Shown here in pieces: positions 28,120 to 36,614 of a DNA stretch of 64,000 nt. The stretch is taken from contig NZ_NVQF01000019.1 in assembly GCF_002592005.1 (NCBI RefSeq), positions 1 to 64,000 on the forward strand. The letters run 5' to 3'. The DNA comes from Mycolicibacterium palauense. GTDB taxonomy: Bacteria > Actinomycetota > Actinomycetes > Mycobacteriales > Mycobacteriaceae. Position numbers and translations under genes: made by a program. Position 1 is the first letter of the stretch; each line of letters begins with the position of its first letter. The notes under the pieces are model-generated. The model was given only the letters and a program-made list of their open reading frames with translations, did not search any database and was not told the DNA's origin.

Positions 28120-29228
28120 CGCCGGGCCAGAAAGACCACCCCGCGGTGGCTCTCGCTGCCCCACAGCAACATCCGGTCCAGGTCGGCCAGCCTGATGGGA
28201 AGATCGTGGCCGTCGACCCACGTTTCTCCGCCGGGCCCGTCGATCCACGGGTCCTGCACGATCACCAACGACCGACCGTCGGAGGCGTGGGCGACGATCC
28301 AGTGCGGTTCGTCGTGGCCGTGCATCGGTGCCTGGGTGATGAGCAGAAGCGCGATGTCGGCGCCCGCGGTCCGCCGCGCGATCTCGCCGACATCGACGCG
28401 ATCGCCGCGGACCGCGATCCGAAGATCGGCGGCGTGCTGACGGGAATCGTCCTGCAGCTCCGCACGGAACTCACGGTCGAATCCCTCGAATTCGTCGAGA
28501 AGTACCGGGGTGTCGGGATGCAGAGCCACCTCCACCCGCCGTTCGTCGGCCAGGTGGCCGCGCACGGCGACCGCCAGCCCGACGGGCTCGCAGGCCGGGA
28601 AATTGCTTGCCCGCCGCCAGAAGTCGATCTCAAGGCGACGATCACCGTGGTCTCCGGTGAAACCGGGCTGGCCCGCGAGTTCGGTGGCGAGCAGGGCCGC
28701 CACCGCGCCGCAGGTGAACTCGGTGCTCTGCGCGTAGTACCTGGGTTCGTCGTGGCCGATCGGCACGAGCCACAGCGCGAAGCCGCGAACCGCGTCGCCA
28801 CAACCCCGTTGTCCGTTCGGCTGCATCGGCACGAACCCGCGCGACCGGGCCGCCGCCGGCAGGTCCGCGCCGTCATGCAGTTCCCACTTGACGACGACGG
28901 CCTGCTGCCGCCGGGCCGCCGCGACGACCCTGTCGAGCATCCCCGCGACGCCGTCGGCGGATCGGGCGGGCTCGGCCTCGCGCCACCACAGGTCGACGAT
29001 CTTCAGCGCCGCGGTCGCGGGACGACTGCTCAGCAGGGCGGCGACGGTGATGCCGTCCTCGTCGGCCGACAGCAGCACCCGCGGACGGTAGTGCTCACGC
29101 CGAATCCGCCAGCGCGCAGCCATCTCCGGCCCCAGGAGGTCTGCCAGACCGCCCGCGAGCAGGTCGGCGATGGCGTCGGCGCCCTCGACCACGGACTGGT
29201 CCAGCACGGTCATGTCATCCCTCTTCAT
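28116..29228 (-). CDS. C39-like cysteine peptidase with GNAT-like N-terminus (DUF3335-like)
   Basis: A 370-residue protein with two parts. Residues about 45-155 resemble a degenerate GNAT acetyltransferase fold (VLLSADEDGITVAALLSS, then AARSRGFVPMQPN). Residues about 160-365 look like a C39-type papain-fold peptidase: Gln167 followed five residues later by Cys173 (YYAQSTEFTCGAVAALL), then His309 in EPHWIVAHA and Asp326 in VIVQDPW. These are the expected oxyanion Gln and Cys-His-Asp triad. This architecture recalls the DUF3335 peptidase family, of unknown substrate. There is no signal or membrane segment, so it is cytoplasmic. It overlaps the ABC ATPase gene by 4 bp and is the last gene of a peptide-type importer operon, suggesting it processes imported peptides or a peptide-like product. 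Confidence 0.65.
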   Translation of the reverse strand: MKRDDMTVLDQSVVEGADAIADLLAGGLADLLGPEMAARWRIRREHYRPRVLLSADEDGITVAALLSSRPATAALKIVDLWWREAEPARSADGVAGMLDRVVAAARRQQAVVVKWELHDGADLPAAARSRGFVPMQPNGQRGCGDAVRGFALWLVPIGHDEPRYYAQSTEFTCGAVAALLATELAGQPGFTGDHGDRRLEIDFWRRASNFPACEPVGLAVAVRGHLADERRVEVALHPDTPVLLDEFEGFDREFRAELQDDSRQHAADLRIAVRGDRVDVGEIARRTAGADIALLLITQAPMHGHDEPHWIVAHASDGRSLVIVQDPWIDGPGGETWVDGHDLPIRLADLDRMLLWGSESHRGVVFLARR

Positions 29229-30802
29229 CGATGGGCGTCCCGGACGGCCGTCTCGGCCCCGGCCGTGACCAGGTTCTCGCGCTCGGCCGCGGCGACGAGC
29301 ATCCGGGTGTACTCATGGCTCGGGGCGGTCAGAACCCGCTCGCAACGGCCCTGTTCGACCACCCGGCCGTCGCACAGCACGACGACGTCGTCGGCGATCA
29401 TCCGCACCACCGCGAGGTCGTGGGAGATGAACAACAGGGCCAGGCCGAGCTCACTGCGTAGCCGCTGGAGCAGGTCGAGGATCTGCGCCTGCACCGAAAC
29501 GTCGAGCGCGGAAACGGACTCGTCGCAGATCAGCAACCGCGGGCGCGGCGCGAGCGCGCGGGCGATGGCGATGCGCTGCCGCTGTCCGCCGGACAGCTCG
29601 GCCGGCCGGCGGCGCATGAACTCCGCCGGGAGTCCGACGGTGCCGAGCAGGTCCGGGACCTGATCGGCCGGGCGGCCGGCGACCCGCAGCGCTTCGCGCA
29701 GGATGGCGCCCACCGACATCATCGGGTTCAGCGACGAGTAGGGATCCTGGAACACGATCTGCATCTGATCCGGTGTCCGCGACCCGCGTCCCGGCGCCAG
29801 GGCCACCCCGTCGAACTCGACCGCGCCGGAGTCCTGGCGCTCCAGGCCCGCGACGCAGCGGGCCAGTGTCGATTTCCCCGAGCCCGACTCGCCGACCACA
29901 CCGAGGATTCGGCCGGCGGCCAGGTCGGTGGACACCTCATCGAGGACCCGCCGCCGCCCGAACCGCTTGCCGAGCCCGGACACCCGGAGCAGGGGCACGC
30001 CCGGTTCGTGCCGCGGGGAGGCGCACGCGGGCGTCTTCGAATTGGGATCGGCGTCGATGAGCGCCCGGGTGTAGGGGTGCTGCGGTGCGCCCAGAACCGT
30101 TCGGGTGGCGCCCCGTTCGACCACGGCGCCGTTGCGCATCACCAGCACCTCGTCGGTCCGGCCGCGAATGAGCCCCAGATCGTGGGAGATGAGGATCACC
30201 GAGAGCCGGCGCGACAGCTGGATCGACCGGATGAGGTCGAGGATGTCGGCCTGGTTGCTCGCGTCGAGCGCGGTGGTGGGTTCGTCGGCGATCAACAGCT
30301 GGGGTGCGGCGGCCAGGGCGGCCGCGATCGCGACGCGCTGCCGCATGCCCCCGGAGAGCTGGTGCGGGTAGGAACGGGCCACCTCGGGCGGCAGTTTCAC
30401 CTCGGCCAGCAGTGCGGCGACCTCGGCGTCGCGGCGGCGAGGGCTCGAGCGGCCCGAGGAGCGCCGCAGGGTCCAGGCGATCTGGTCGCCGCACCGGTGC
30501 ACCGGTGAGAGGCTGGTGAACGGATCCTGCAGCAGCAGTGCGACGGTCGCGCCGCGCACCGCCCGCCAGGTGCGTGCCGAACCGTCCAGGGCGACGGCCC
30601 TGTCGCCGAACCGTACGGTCCCCTCGGCGCGGAACCCGCGGGGAAGCAGCCCGACAAGGCTCTTGGCCGTCAAGGTCTTGCCGGATCCCGACTCCCCGAT
30701 GATGGCCAGTGTGCTGCCCGGCGGGATGTGCGCGTCCAGCGGTTCGACCACGGTGCCGGCGGGACCGAGGACCGTCAGGTTCTCGATGCGGATGTCGGTC
30801 AT
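29225..30802 (-). CDS. Peptide-type ABC transporter, fused double ATPase (DppDF-like)
   Basis: A 525-residue protein with two ABC domains. Domain 1 has GESGSGKTLTAKS, the LSGGMRQR signature and [16 protein letters not shown]. Domain 2 starts after a short linker near residue 270, with [21 protein letters not shown] and LICDESVSALDVS. Note DES instead of DEP in the second Walker B, with the catalytic Glu retained. It energises the two permeases encoded upstream and is about 100 residues shorter than OppD in this window, lacking the long linker with the [15 protein letters not shown] segment. It overlaps neighbours by 4 bp on both sides, so the operon is fully coupled. Confidence 0.92.
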   Translation of the reverse strand: MTDIRIENLTVLGPAGTVVEPLDAHIPPGSTLAIIGESGSGKTLTAKSLVGLLPRGFRAEGTVRFGDRAVALDGSARTWRAVRGATVALLLQDPFTSLSPVHRCGDQIAWTLRRSSGRSSPRRRDAEVAALLAEVKLPPEVARSYPHQLSGGMRQRVAIAAALAAAPQLLIADEPTTALDASNQADILDLIRSIQLSRRLSVILISHDLGLIRGRTDEVLVMRNGAVVERGATRTVLGAPQHPYTRALIDADPNSKTPACASPRHEPGVPLLRVSGLGKRFGRRRVLDEVSTDLAAGRILGVVGESGSGKSTLARCVAGLERQDSGAVEFDGVALAPGRGSRTPDQMQIVFQDPYSSLNPMMSVGAILREALRVAGRPADQVPDLLGTVGLPAEFMRRRPAELSGGQRQRIAIARALAPRPRLLICDESVSALDVSVQAQILDLLQRLRSELGLALLFISHDLAVVRMIADDVVVLCDGRVVEQGRCERVLTAPSHEYTRMLVAAAERENLVTAGAETAVRDAHR

Positions 30803-31662
30803 GCCCGGCTTCCGTTCTGCGCCAGTCGCTGTCCCAGCCAGTCACCGACGAGGTTGACCGCGCACGCGACGAGGATGATCAGGGCAGCCGGCGCCACGAC
30901 CGCCGCGGGGTTGTCGAAGACGATCTGGCGGTTGGTGGCCAACTGCGCACCCCAATCGGCGGTGTCGGGCGAGACGCCCACTCCGAGAAAGGACAGCGAC
31001 GAGAACGCGACGAGCGCGAAGGCCACGTTCAGCATCACGTTGGTGACCACGAGCGTCGACACGTTCGGCAGGATGTGGACGAACATCACCCGCCGGCGCG
31101 GCAGGCACAGCATCTGCGCCGCTTCGATGTAGGGGCGTGCGGACTGCTCCAGCACACCCGCGCGCACGATCCGGATGTCGGACGGGGAGAACAGGATCGT
31201 CAGCAGCACGACGGTCACCCAGTATCCGCCACCGAGAACGCCGCCGACGACGATCGCGGCCAGCAGCAGCGGCAGCGCCAGCAACAGGTCGGTCCACCGG
31301 CTGACCAGGAAATCGATCGGTCCGCGCTGGTAGCCGGCCAGCGTGCCCAGCAGGATCCCGATCAGCATCGACCCGACGGCCACGCACAGCGGCCCCAGCA
31401 GGGCCGATCCCGTGCCGGCGACGGTCATGGCCAGCACGTCGCGTCCCAGTTCGTCGGTACCCAGCGGGTGACCCGGCGAGTTCGGCCCGAGCAGGCCGGT
31501 CAGGATGTCCTGACGCATCGCATCGGGGTACAGGAGACGGCCGAACACCGCCGCCAGGCCGACCGCGGCGAGAAAGACCAGGCAGACGATCACCGAGACC
31601 GGCGGGCGGCGGCGCCGGGCACGCGGTGCTGAGCCGAGGGCGACCTCGGTGACGTCACTCAC
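30799..31662 (-). CDS. Peptide-type ABC transporter permease (DppC-like)
   Basis: A 287-residue permease starting at a GTG that overlaps the upstream permease stop (GTGA). The first span follows a basic ARRRRPPVS stretch. GTDELGRDVLAMTVAGTGSALL is the DppC/OppC landmark, the coupling loop is PYIEAAQMLCLPRRRVMFVHILPN, and the C-terminal block is FSSLSFLGVGVSPDTADWG. It forms the channel with the DppB-like partner. Confidence 0.9.
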   Translation of the reverse strand: MSDVTEVALGSAPRARRRRPPVSVIVCLVFLAAVGLAAVFGRLLYPDAMRQDILTGLLGPNSPGHPLGTDELGRDVLAMTVAGTGSALLGPLCVAVGSMLIGILLGTLAGYQRGPIDFLVSRWTDLLLALPLLLAAIVVGGVLGGGYWVTVVLLTILFSPSDIRIVRAGVLEQSARPYIEAAQMLCLPRRRVMFVHILPNVSTLVVTNVMLNVAFALVAFSSLSFLGVGVSPDTADWGAQLATNRQIVFDNPAAVVAPAALIILVACAVNLVGDWLGQRLAQNGSRA

Positions 31663-32624
31663 CGCGCGCCCCGCGCCGTGTGACGCACCCGCGGGTCCAG
31701 CAGCAGGTAGGCCGAGTCGGCGAGCAGCGAGATGACCATGATCGCGCAGGCCACCAGCAGCGTCAGAGACTGCACGACGGCGATGTCCTTGAACAGCACC
31801 GAATCCTGCAGCAGGGTGCCCAGGCCCGGGAGCGCGAAGGTGGTCTCGGCCAGCACGGTCCCCCCGACCAGGAAGGTCAGCAGCAGCCCGGCCCCGGTGG
31901 TGATGGGGATGGCGGCGTTGCGCAGCGCGATGCGCAGGACGGTGGCCTCCGACAACCCCCGCGCCCTGGCCGCCGTCACGTAGTCGGCCTCCAGCTCGCG
32001 CAGCACCGCGGTGCGGGTCAGTTTCACCACGATCGCCCCGAGCCCCAAGGCGAGCGAGATCGCGGGCAGCGCCAGATGCCGTACGGTGTCGAGTCCACCG
32101 TCGCCGACGCCGTAGACCGGCAGCACCGGGACGACGTAGGCGAACACGATCAGCAGCAGCAGACCGATGGCGAACGTCGGCGCGCTCAGCCCGACCACCG
32201 CCACACCGCTTGCGCTGCGGTCGATCCAACCGCCGGCCCGCACGGCGCTGAGCACGCCCAGCGGCACCGCCACGGCGATCGACAGCAGGAACGCCAGCGC
32301 GCACAGCAGGGCGGTCAGACCGAGCCGCTGCGAGATCGCCTGAGTCACCGGAACCTGCAGGCGCACCGACTCTCCGAGATCACCGCGCAGGAACCCGCCG
32401 AGCCACCGCAGGTACTGCCGCACCGCGGATTCGTCGAGGTGGTAGTGCGCGCGGATGGCGGCGACCGCCTCCGGGGAGGACGGCCGGTTGCCCAGCAGGT
32501 TCTTCACGATGTCCCCGGGCGCCAGGTACAGCAGCGCGAAGATCAGCACCGACAGCACCAGCAACACCGCGAGCGCGCCGAGGGCGCGCACGGCCAGCAG
32601 CCGCACCACCGGCCACGGCGTCAC
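31659..32624 (-). CDS. Peptide-type ABC transporter permease (DppB-like)
   Basis: A 321-residue permease. The GTG at 32624 (giving VTPWPVVRLLAVRAL) overlaps the stop of the binding-protein gene by 4 bp and is preferred over longer in-frame starts. Family landmarks are LLYLAPGDIVKNLLGNRPSSPEAV, YLRWLGGFLRGDLGESVRLQ, the loop ADYVTAARARGLSEATVLRIALRNA and the terminal LLLDPRVRHT. Six membrane spans are expected. Confidence 0.9.
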   Translation of the reverse strand: MTPWPVVRLLAVRALGALAVLLVLSVLIFALLYLAPGDIVKNLLGNRPSSPEAVAAIRAHYHLDESAVRQYLRWLGGFLRGDLGESVRLQVPVTQAISQRLGLTALLCALAFLLSIAVAVPLGVLSAVRAGGWIDRSASGVAVVGLSAPTFAIGLLLLIVFAYVVPVLPVYGVGDGGLDTVRHLALPAISLALGLGAIVVKLTRTAVLRELEADYVTAARARGLSEATVLRIALRNAAIPITTGAGLLLTFLVGGTVLAETTFALPGLGTLLQDSVLFKDIAVVQSLTLLVACAIMVISLLADSAYLLLDPRVRHTARGAR

Positions 32625-34228
32625 TGCGGTTGCGCCCGGTAGAGCTGGGTCGGCCACGACGAGACGAAGGTATAGGGGCTGTTGCTGCGGATGCCCAGGT
32701 TGTCCGCGAACGCCGTCGCCGACTGTCCCCACCACAGCGGGACGTTGATGGCGTCGCGCGCCTGCAGCGTCTCCGCCTGGAGCAGCAGGTCGATGCGCGC
32801 CGTGGGATCGGATTCCGCGTTGGCCCGGTCCAGCAGGTCGGTGATCGCCGGATTGGCGTAGCCGGAGGGGTTTCCCGCGCCCAGCAGATAGTTCGGCAAC
32901 TCGGCGGGGTCACCCGAGGTGGAGAAGTACCACATCAACCCGACGCCGTGATCCGAGCTGGCGTCGAGGCTGGCCAGCCACTCCTCGATCGGCACCTCGC
33001 GCACGTTGAGCGTGATGCCGAGATCGCCGAGCTGTTGGGCCAGCGCCTGCGCGGCCTTGCCGAGCTGGGGGCCGGTGTTGGGGGTGAGGATCTCGGTCTC
33101 GAACCCGTTGGGGTGGCTGGAGGCCGCCAGTGCCGCCCTGGCGGCCTTGGTGTCGAAGTCCCACTGCGGGACGGTGGCGAGCTCTTCGCGGGCCTGGTCT
33201 GCGGGCAACGTGCTGACCAGCGACTCCGGTGTCATGATGGCCGTCGCCACCTCGCCGTGGCCACGCAACAGTTTGTCCACGAAGGCACTGCGGTCCAGCG
33301 CGTGGGCGAACGTCTCACGAACCTTGGGATCGTCGAACGGTGCGATGTTGGGGTTGAAATACAGCCCCACATAGGACAGGTCGCTGACGTAGTCGACCCG
33401 CATCGTCTTCAGCTTCTCCCACTGGGTGGCCTGCGCGAGCGGCACGTTGAACGCCATGTCCAGGTCGCCGGACTGCGCGGCGACCAGCCGTGTCGATTCA
33501 TCCGGGATGAAGTTGACCCGGATGTTCTGCACCGCCGGTGCCGGGCCCCGCCAGGTGTCGGCCCGCTCGAAGCTCACATGCGAATCGGGGACGAATTCGG
33601 TGACCTTGTAGGGGCCGGTGCCCAGCAGCAGCGCGCTCGGGGTGCCCACCTTGCCCTGGTTCTTCTCCCAGAACGCCTTCGAGGTGATGAACGCTGTTCC
33701 CGCGGTGCTCATGTTCTTGGTGAACGCGGCGTCCGGCTTGGCCAGCCGGATGGTGACTTCCTCGTCGCCGGTCTGTTCGATGGTGTCGACGCCGGCCAGC
33801 AGACCGGTGAAGCCGGGTGAGGCGGTCTCGTCGCGCGCCTGCTCCAGGCTGAACACGACGTCCTCCGGCGTCAGCGGCGTGCCGTCCTGGAACTTCACGT
33901 CATTGCGCAGCTCGAACACGTAGGTGGTGTCGTCGGGCTGTTCCCACTTCTCGGCGAGGCCGGGCTGCACGCGGCCGGTGTCGTCGAGGGAGACCAGCCC
34001 CTCCTGCGCGATCGAGGCCACGTAGTAGTTGAGGATCCCGGATTCCTGGCCGACGTAGAGGTTGGACAGCGAGCCCGGCAGGGCCACGGTGATGGTGGGG
34101 ATCTGTTCGCCGGTGTCGGCGCCCACCGACTTCGGGGTGTCCGGACTCGAACACGCGGACAACACCAGTGCGCCGGCGACGGCGGCCGCGGCGGCGCGAC
34201 CCGCGCGGCCGGAGGTCAGTGATGGCAT
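32621..34228 (-). CDS. Peptide-type ABC transporter substrate-binding lipoprotein (SBP family 5)
   Basis: A 535-residue lipoprotein. The signal MPSLTSGRAGRAAAAAVAGA leads to a lipobox ending at Cys26 (LSAC). SBP5 features include EGLVSLDDTGRVQPGLAEKW, VFELRNDVKFQDGTPLTPEDVVFS, LLGTGPYKVTEF and VRETFAHALDRSAFVDKLL. The start at 34228 has a weak GAAGAG upstream and gives a textbook signal peptide. The reading frame is open upstream all the way through the LysR gene with no stop codon, so a read-through or fused product cannot be excluded. It is the binding protein of the downstream permease/ATPase genes; the ligand is probably a peptide or amino-acyl conjugate. Confidence 0.88.
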   Translation of the reverse strand: MPSLTSGRAGRAAAAAVAGALVLSACSSPDTPKSVGADTGEQIPTITVALPGSLSNLYVGQESGILNYYVASIAQEGLVSLDDTGRVQPGLAEKWEQPDDTTYVFELRNDVKFQDGTPLTPEDVVFSLEQARDETASPGFTGLLAGVDTIEQTGDEEVTIRLAKPDAAFTKNMSTAGTAFITSKAFWEKNQGKVGTPSALLLGTGPYKVTEFVPDSHVSFERADTWRGPAPAVQNIRVNFIPDESTRLVAAQSGDLDMAFNVPLAQATQWEKLKTMRVDYVSDLSYVGLYFNPNIAPFDDPKVRETFAHALDRSAFVDKLLRGHGEVATAIMTPESLVSTLPADQAREELATVPQWDFDTKAARAALAASSHPNGFETEILTPNTGPQLGKAAQALAQQLGDLGITLNVREVPIEEWLASLDASSDHGVGLMWYFSTSGDPAELPNYLLGAGNPSGYANPAITDLLDRANAESDPTARIDLLLQAETLQARDAINVPLWWGQSATAFADNLGIRSNSPYTFVSSWPTQLYRAQPQ

Positions 34229-35296
34229 GGGGGCACTCTCTTCATCTGGTTGGGCAGCGTCTGGTTGGGGGAATCGGGGTGGAGCCGAGATCGGGAACCG
34301 TGCGCGGTGGCTGTCGCTTCGACGCCGCGCGGTGAGCAGTTCGTCGAGTTCGACGGGCGCCGGCCGGTGCGACACCAGTCCCCGCAGGGCGATGCCGATG
34401 GTGGGGCTGGCCGCGGCGTCGGCCAGGGTGACCGCGCTGGCTCGCCGGGTCATGGGTGGTTCGAGCGCCAGGGTGCGCACGCCGGCGGGCAGATCGACAC
34501 CGTGCAGGGAGCTCTCGGCAACGAACGCCGTGCCGCGCGCGCAGGCGGCCAGCGCCAGCGCGGCGTCGGTGCGCGTGACGGTGGAGTCACGGTCGCCGAC
34601 GGGTCGGGTGACCGCGGCGGCCACCGCGTCGCTGCAGGTCCCGGTCCCGACGATCCAGGGCTGGTCGGTCAGCGCGCCGGGGCTGACCCGGTCGCCGTCG
34701 GCGTCGACCTCCGCGGTGGTGACGGCCACGATCTCCTCGGCGAACAGGAACGTCGACCGCGTGCCCGCGGGCCGGTGGAAGCGGCGGTGCCCGCCCGGGT
34801 CGATGACGTCGAAGACGATCGCGAGGTCGGCGCGACCGCCCTGCACCGCGGCCACCGCCCGCTCGGAGTCGAGGGCCTCGGTGACCGTGACCTCCAGGCT
34901 GGGGAAATGGGTGTCCAGCCAGAACGACACCGGCGCCAGGATCACGCCGATCGCCTCGGGCGGGCCCACCAGGCGCACGGTGCCGGCGCGGCGCCCGAGC
35001 AGCCGGGAGAGCTCGGTCGCGGCGGCGGTCAGGCTGGCGTCGATGCGCGGGGCGTGTTCGGCCAGCAGCGCCCCGGCCGGGGTCAGGCGGGCCGAGCGCG
35101 CCGCCCGAACGACCAGGGCGGTGCCCAGGCGCGATTCCAGGCGCTGCACATGCTGGGTGATGGTCGGCTGTGAGTAGCCGAGCGTGCGGGCCGCGCCGCT
35201 GATCGAACCCGCCCGGTCGATGGCGACCAGGATCCGCAGCGAGTGCAGATCGAGGGCGCGGGTGAGCGCCTCGATCTCGGTCTGCACATCGTCCAT
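34229..35296 (-). CDS. LysR-family transcriptional regulator, reading frame continuous with the SBP gene
   Basis: A LysR regulator whose HTH is in SLRILVAIDRAGSISGAARTLGYSQPTITQHVQRLESRLG and whose effector-binding domain runs to about residue 310 (ending DELLTARR). The ATG at 35296 is the likely start. The odd feature is that no stop codon follows. After DELLTARR the frame continues RSDSHRARFPISAPP... for about 40 residues and then into the lipoprotein signal peptide, giving one 891-codon ORF (35296-32621). The CGA codon after the RR pair is one substitution from TGA, so a lost stop is plausible. The gene is divergent from an M20 amidohydrolase, and LysR regulators typically control such a divergent partner. 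Confidence 0.8.
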
Positions 35297-35395
35297 GGTC
35301 GGAAGTCTGACACATCTATAGTCAAGTGCAATCGTTATACGTAAAAGCATTGTTAACAGCGATATGCCCTGCCGGGACGCTGCCATACTCACCAC
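35297..35395. promoter_or_regulatory. AT-rich divergent promoter between LysR and M20 genes
   Basis: This 99-bp gap contains a markedly AT-rich core (about 35310-35370, including TCTATAGTC, ATCGTTATACGTAAAAG and TTGTTAACAGCGAT). The broken symmetry ATCGTTA...TAACAGCGAT is a possible LysR site. On the plus strand, CATACT at 35384-35389 lies 6 nt before the M20 ATG and could be a leaderless -10 box. Confidence 0.5.
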
Positions 35396-36595
35396 ATGAG
35401 CCACCGCGATCCGCTGACCACCGTCGACGCGGAGGTGCAGCGCCGTCGCCGCGATCTCCTCGAGTTGTCGCACTCGCTTCACGCCGAACCCGAACTCGCC
35501 TTCGACGAGCACCGCAGCTGCGCCAAGACGCAGGCGTTGGCGGCCGAGCAGGGGTTCGAGATCACGCCGGCGCCGGGCGGGGTCCCGACCGCGTTCCGCG
35601 CCGTCTACGGCAGCGGCTCGCTGGTGCTCGGCGTCTGCGCGGAGTACGACGCACTGCCCGAGATCGGGCACGCCTGTGGGCACAACATCATCGCCGCGGC
35701 CGGGGTGGGCGCCGCCCTGGCCCTGGCCGAGGTCGCCGACACCCTCGACCTGACCGTCGTCCTGCTCGGCACGCCGGCGGAGGAGGCCGGCGGGGGCAAG
35801 GTGCTGCTGCTGGAGGCCGGGGCATTCGACGACATTGCCGCCGCCGCGATGATCCATCCGGGGCCGCGCGACATCGCCTGCCCCCGCTCCCTGGCGCTGT
35901 CCGATGTCGCGGTCGACTTCACCGGCCGGGAGGCCCACGCGGCGGTGGCCCCCTACGCCGGGCGCAATGCCGCCGACGCGGCCACGGTCGCCCAGGTCGC
36001 GATCGGACTGTTGCGTCAGCACCTGGCCCCGGGCCAGATGGTGCACGGCATCGTCACCGAGGGCGGTCAGGCCCCGAATGTGATCCCCGCCCACGCGGCG
36101 ATGCGCTACATCATGCGCGCCGACACCACGCCGTCGCTCGACGAGCTGCGCGACAGGGTGACCGATTGTCTGCGGGCCGGTGCGCTGGCCGCCGGCTGCG
36201 AGTTCTCGACCCTCGACACCGAACCGCGCTATCTGGAGCTGACACCCGATGCGTGGCTGTCCGGCATCGTCGCCGACGAGATGCTGCGGCAGGGCCGGGT
36301 CCCGGTCAGTCCGCAGGTCGCGGCGAGCTCCCCGTTCGGGTCGACCGACATGGGCAATGTCAGCCAGGCGATGCCGGCCATCCACCCGATCGTGGGCATC
36401 GACGCCCACGGCGCCTCGATCCACCAGACCGCCTTCGCCCGCGCCGCCGCCGGGCCCAGCGGCGACGCCGCCGTGCTCGACGGCGCGGTGATGCTGGCGC
36501 GCACGCTGGTCAGGCTCGCGCAGTCGGGGGCCGAGCGGGACCGCCTCGGCGATCTGCGGGCGGCCCGCCCGGCCGGGGCACGTCCGTCGCGATGA
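35396..36595 (+). CDS. M20D-family amidohydrolase/peptidase (AbgB/AmiA-like)
   Basis: A 399-residue metal-dependent amidohydrolase of the M20D group (N-acyl-amino-acid, indole-3-acetyl-amino-acid and p-aminobenzoyl-glutamate hydrolases). Metal-site motifs are visible: EIGHACGHN with Cys94 and His96, LGTPAEEAGGGK with the catalytic Glu pair, MIHPGPRD with the next His ligand, and a late His in the DAHGASIHQTAF segment. The lid domain with TGREAHAA follows the Cys/His half. Divergent transcription from a LysR regulator and a peptide importer suggests it hydrolyses the imported conjugate. It is related to mycobacterial amiA1/amiB1-type proteins; the exact substrate is unknown. Confidence 0.87.
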   Translation: MSHRDPLTTVDAEVQRRRRDLLELSHSLHAEPELAFDEHRSCAKTQALAAEQGFEITPAPGGVPTAFRAVYGSGSLVLGVCAEYDALPEIGHACGHNIIAAAGVGAALALAEVADTLDLTVVLLGTPAEEAGGGKVLLLEAGAFDDIAAAAMIHPGPRDIACPRSLALSDVAVDFTGREAHAAVAPYAGRNAADAATVAQVAIGLLRQHLAPGQMVHGIVTEGGQAPNVIPAHAAMRYIMRADTTPSLDELRDRVTDCLRAGALAAGCEFSTLDTEPRYLELTPDAWLSGIVADEMLRQGRVPVSPQVAASSPFGSTDMGNVSQAMPAIHPIVGIDAHGASIHQTAFARAAAGPSGDAAVLDGAVMLARTLVRLAQSGAERDRLGDLRAARPAGARPSR

Positions 36596-36614
36596 CGCCG
36601 GCCGGGGCCGGCCG

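Noticed and set aside
35297-36424. Upstream extension of the LysR-SBP frame beyond 35296
   Set aside because: The extension is antisense to the M20 gene and shows no coding pattern. The LysR HTH begins just after 35296.
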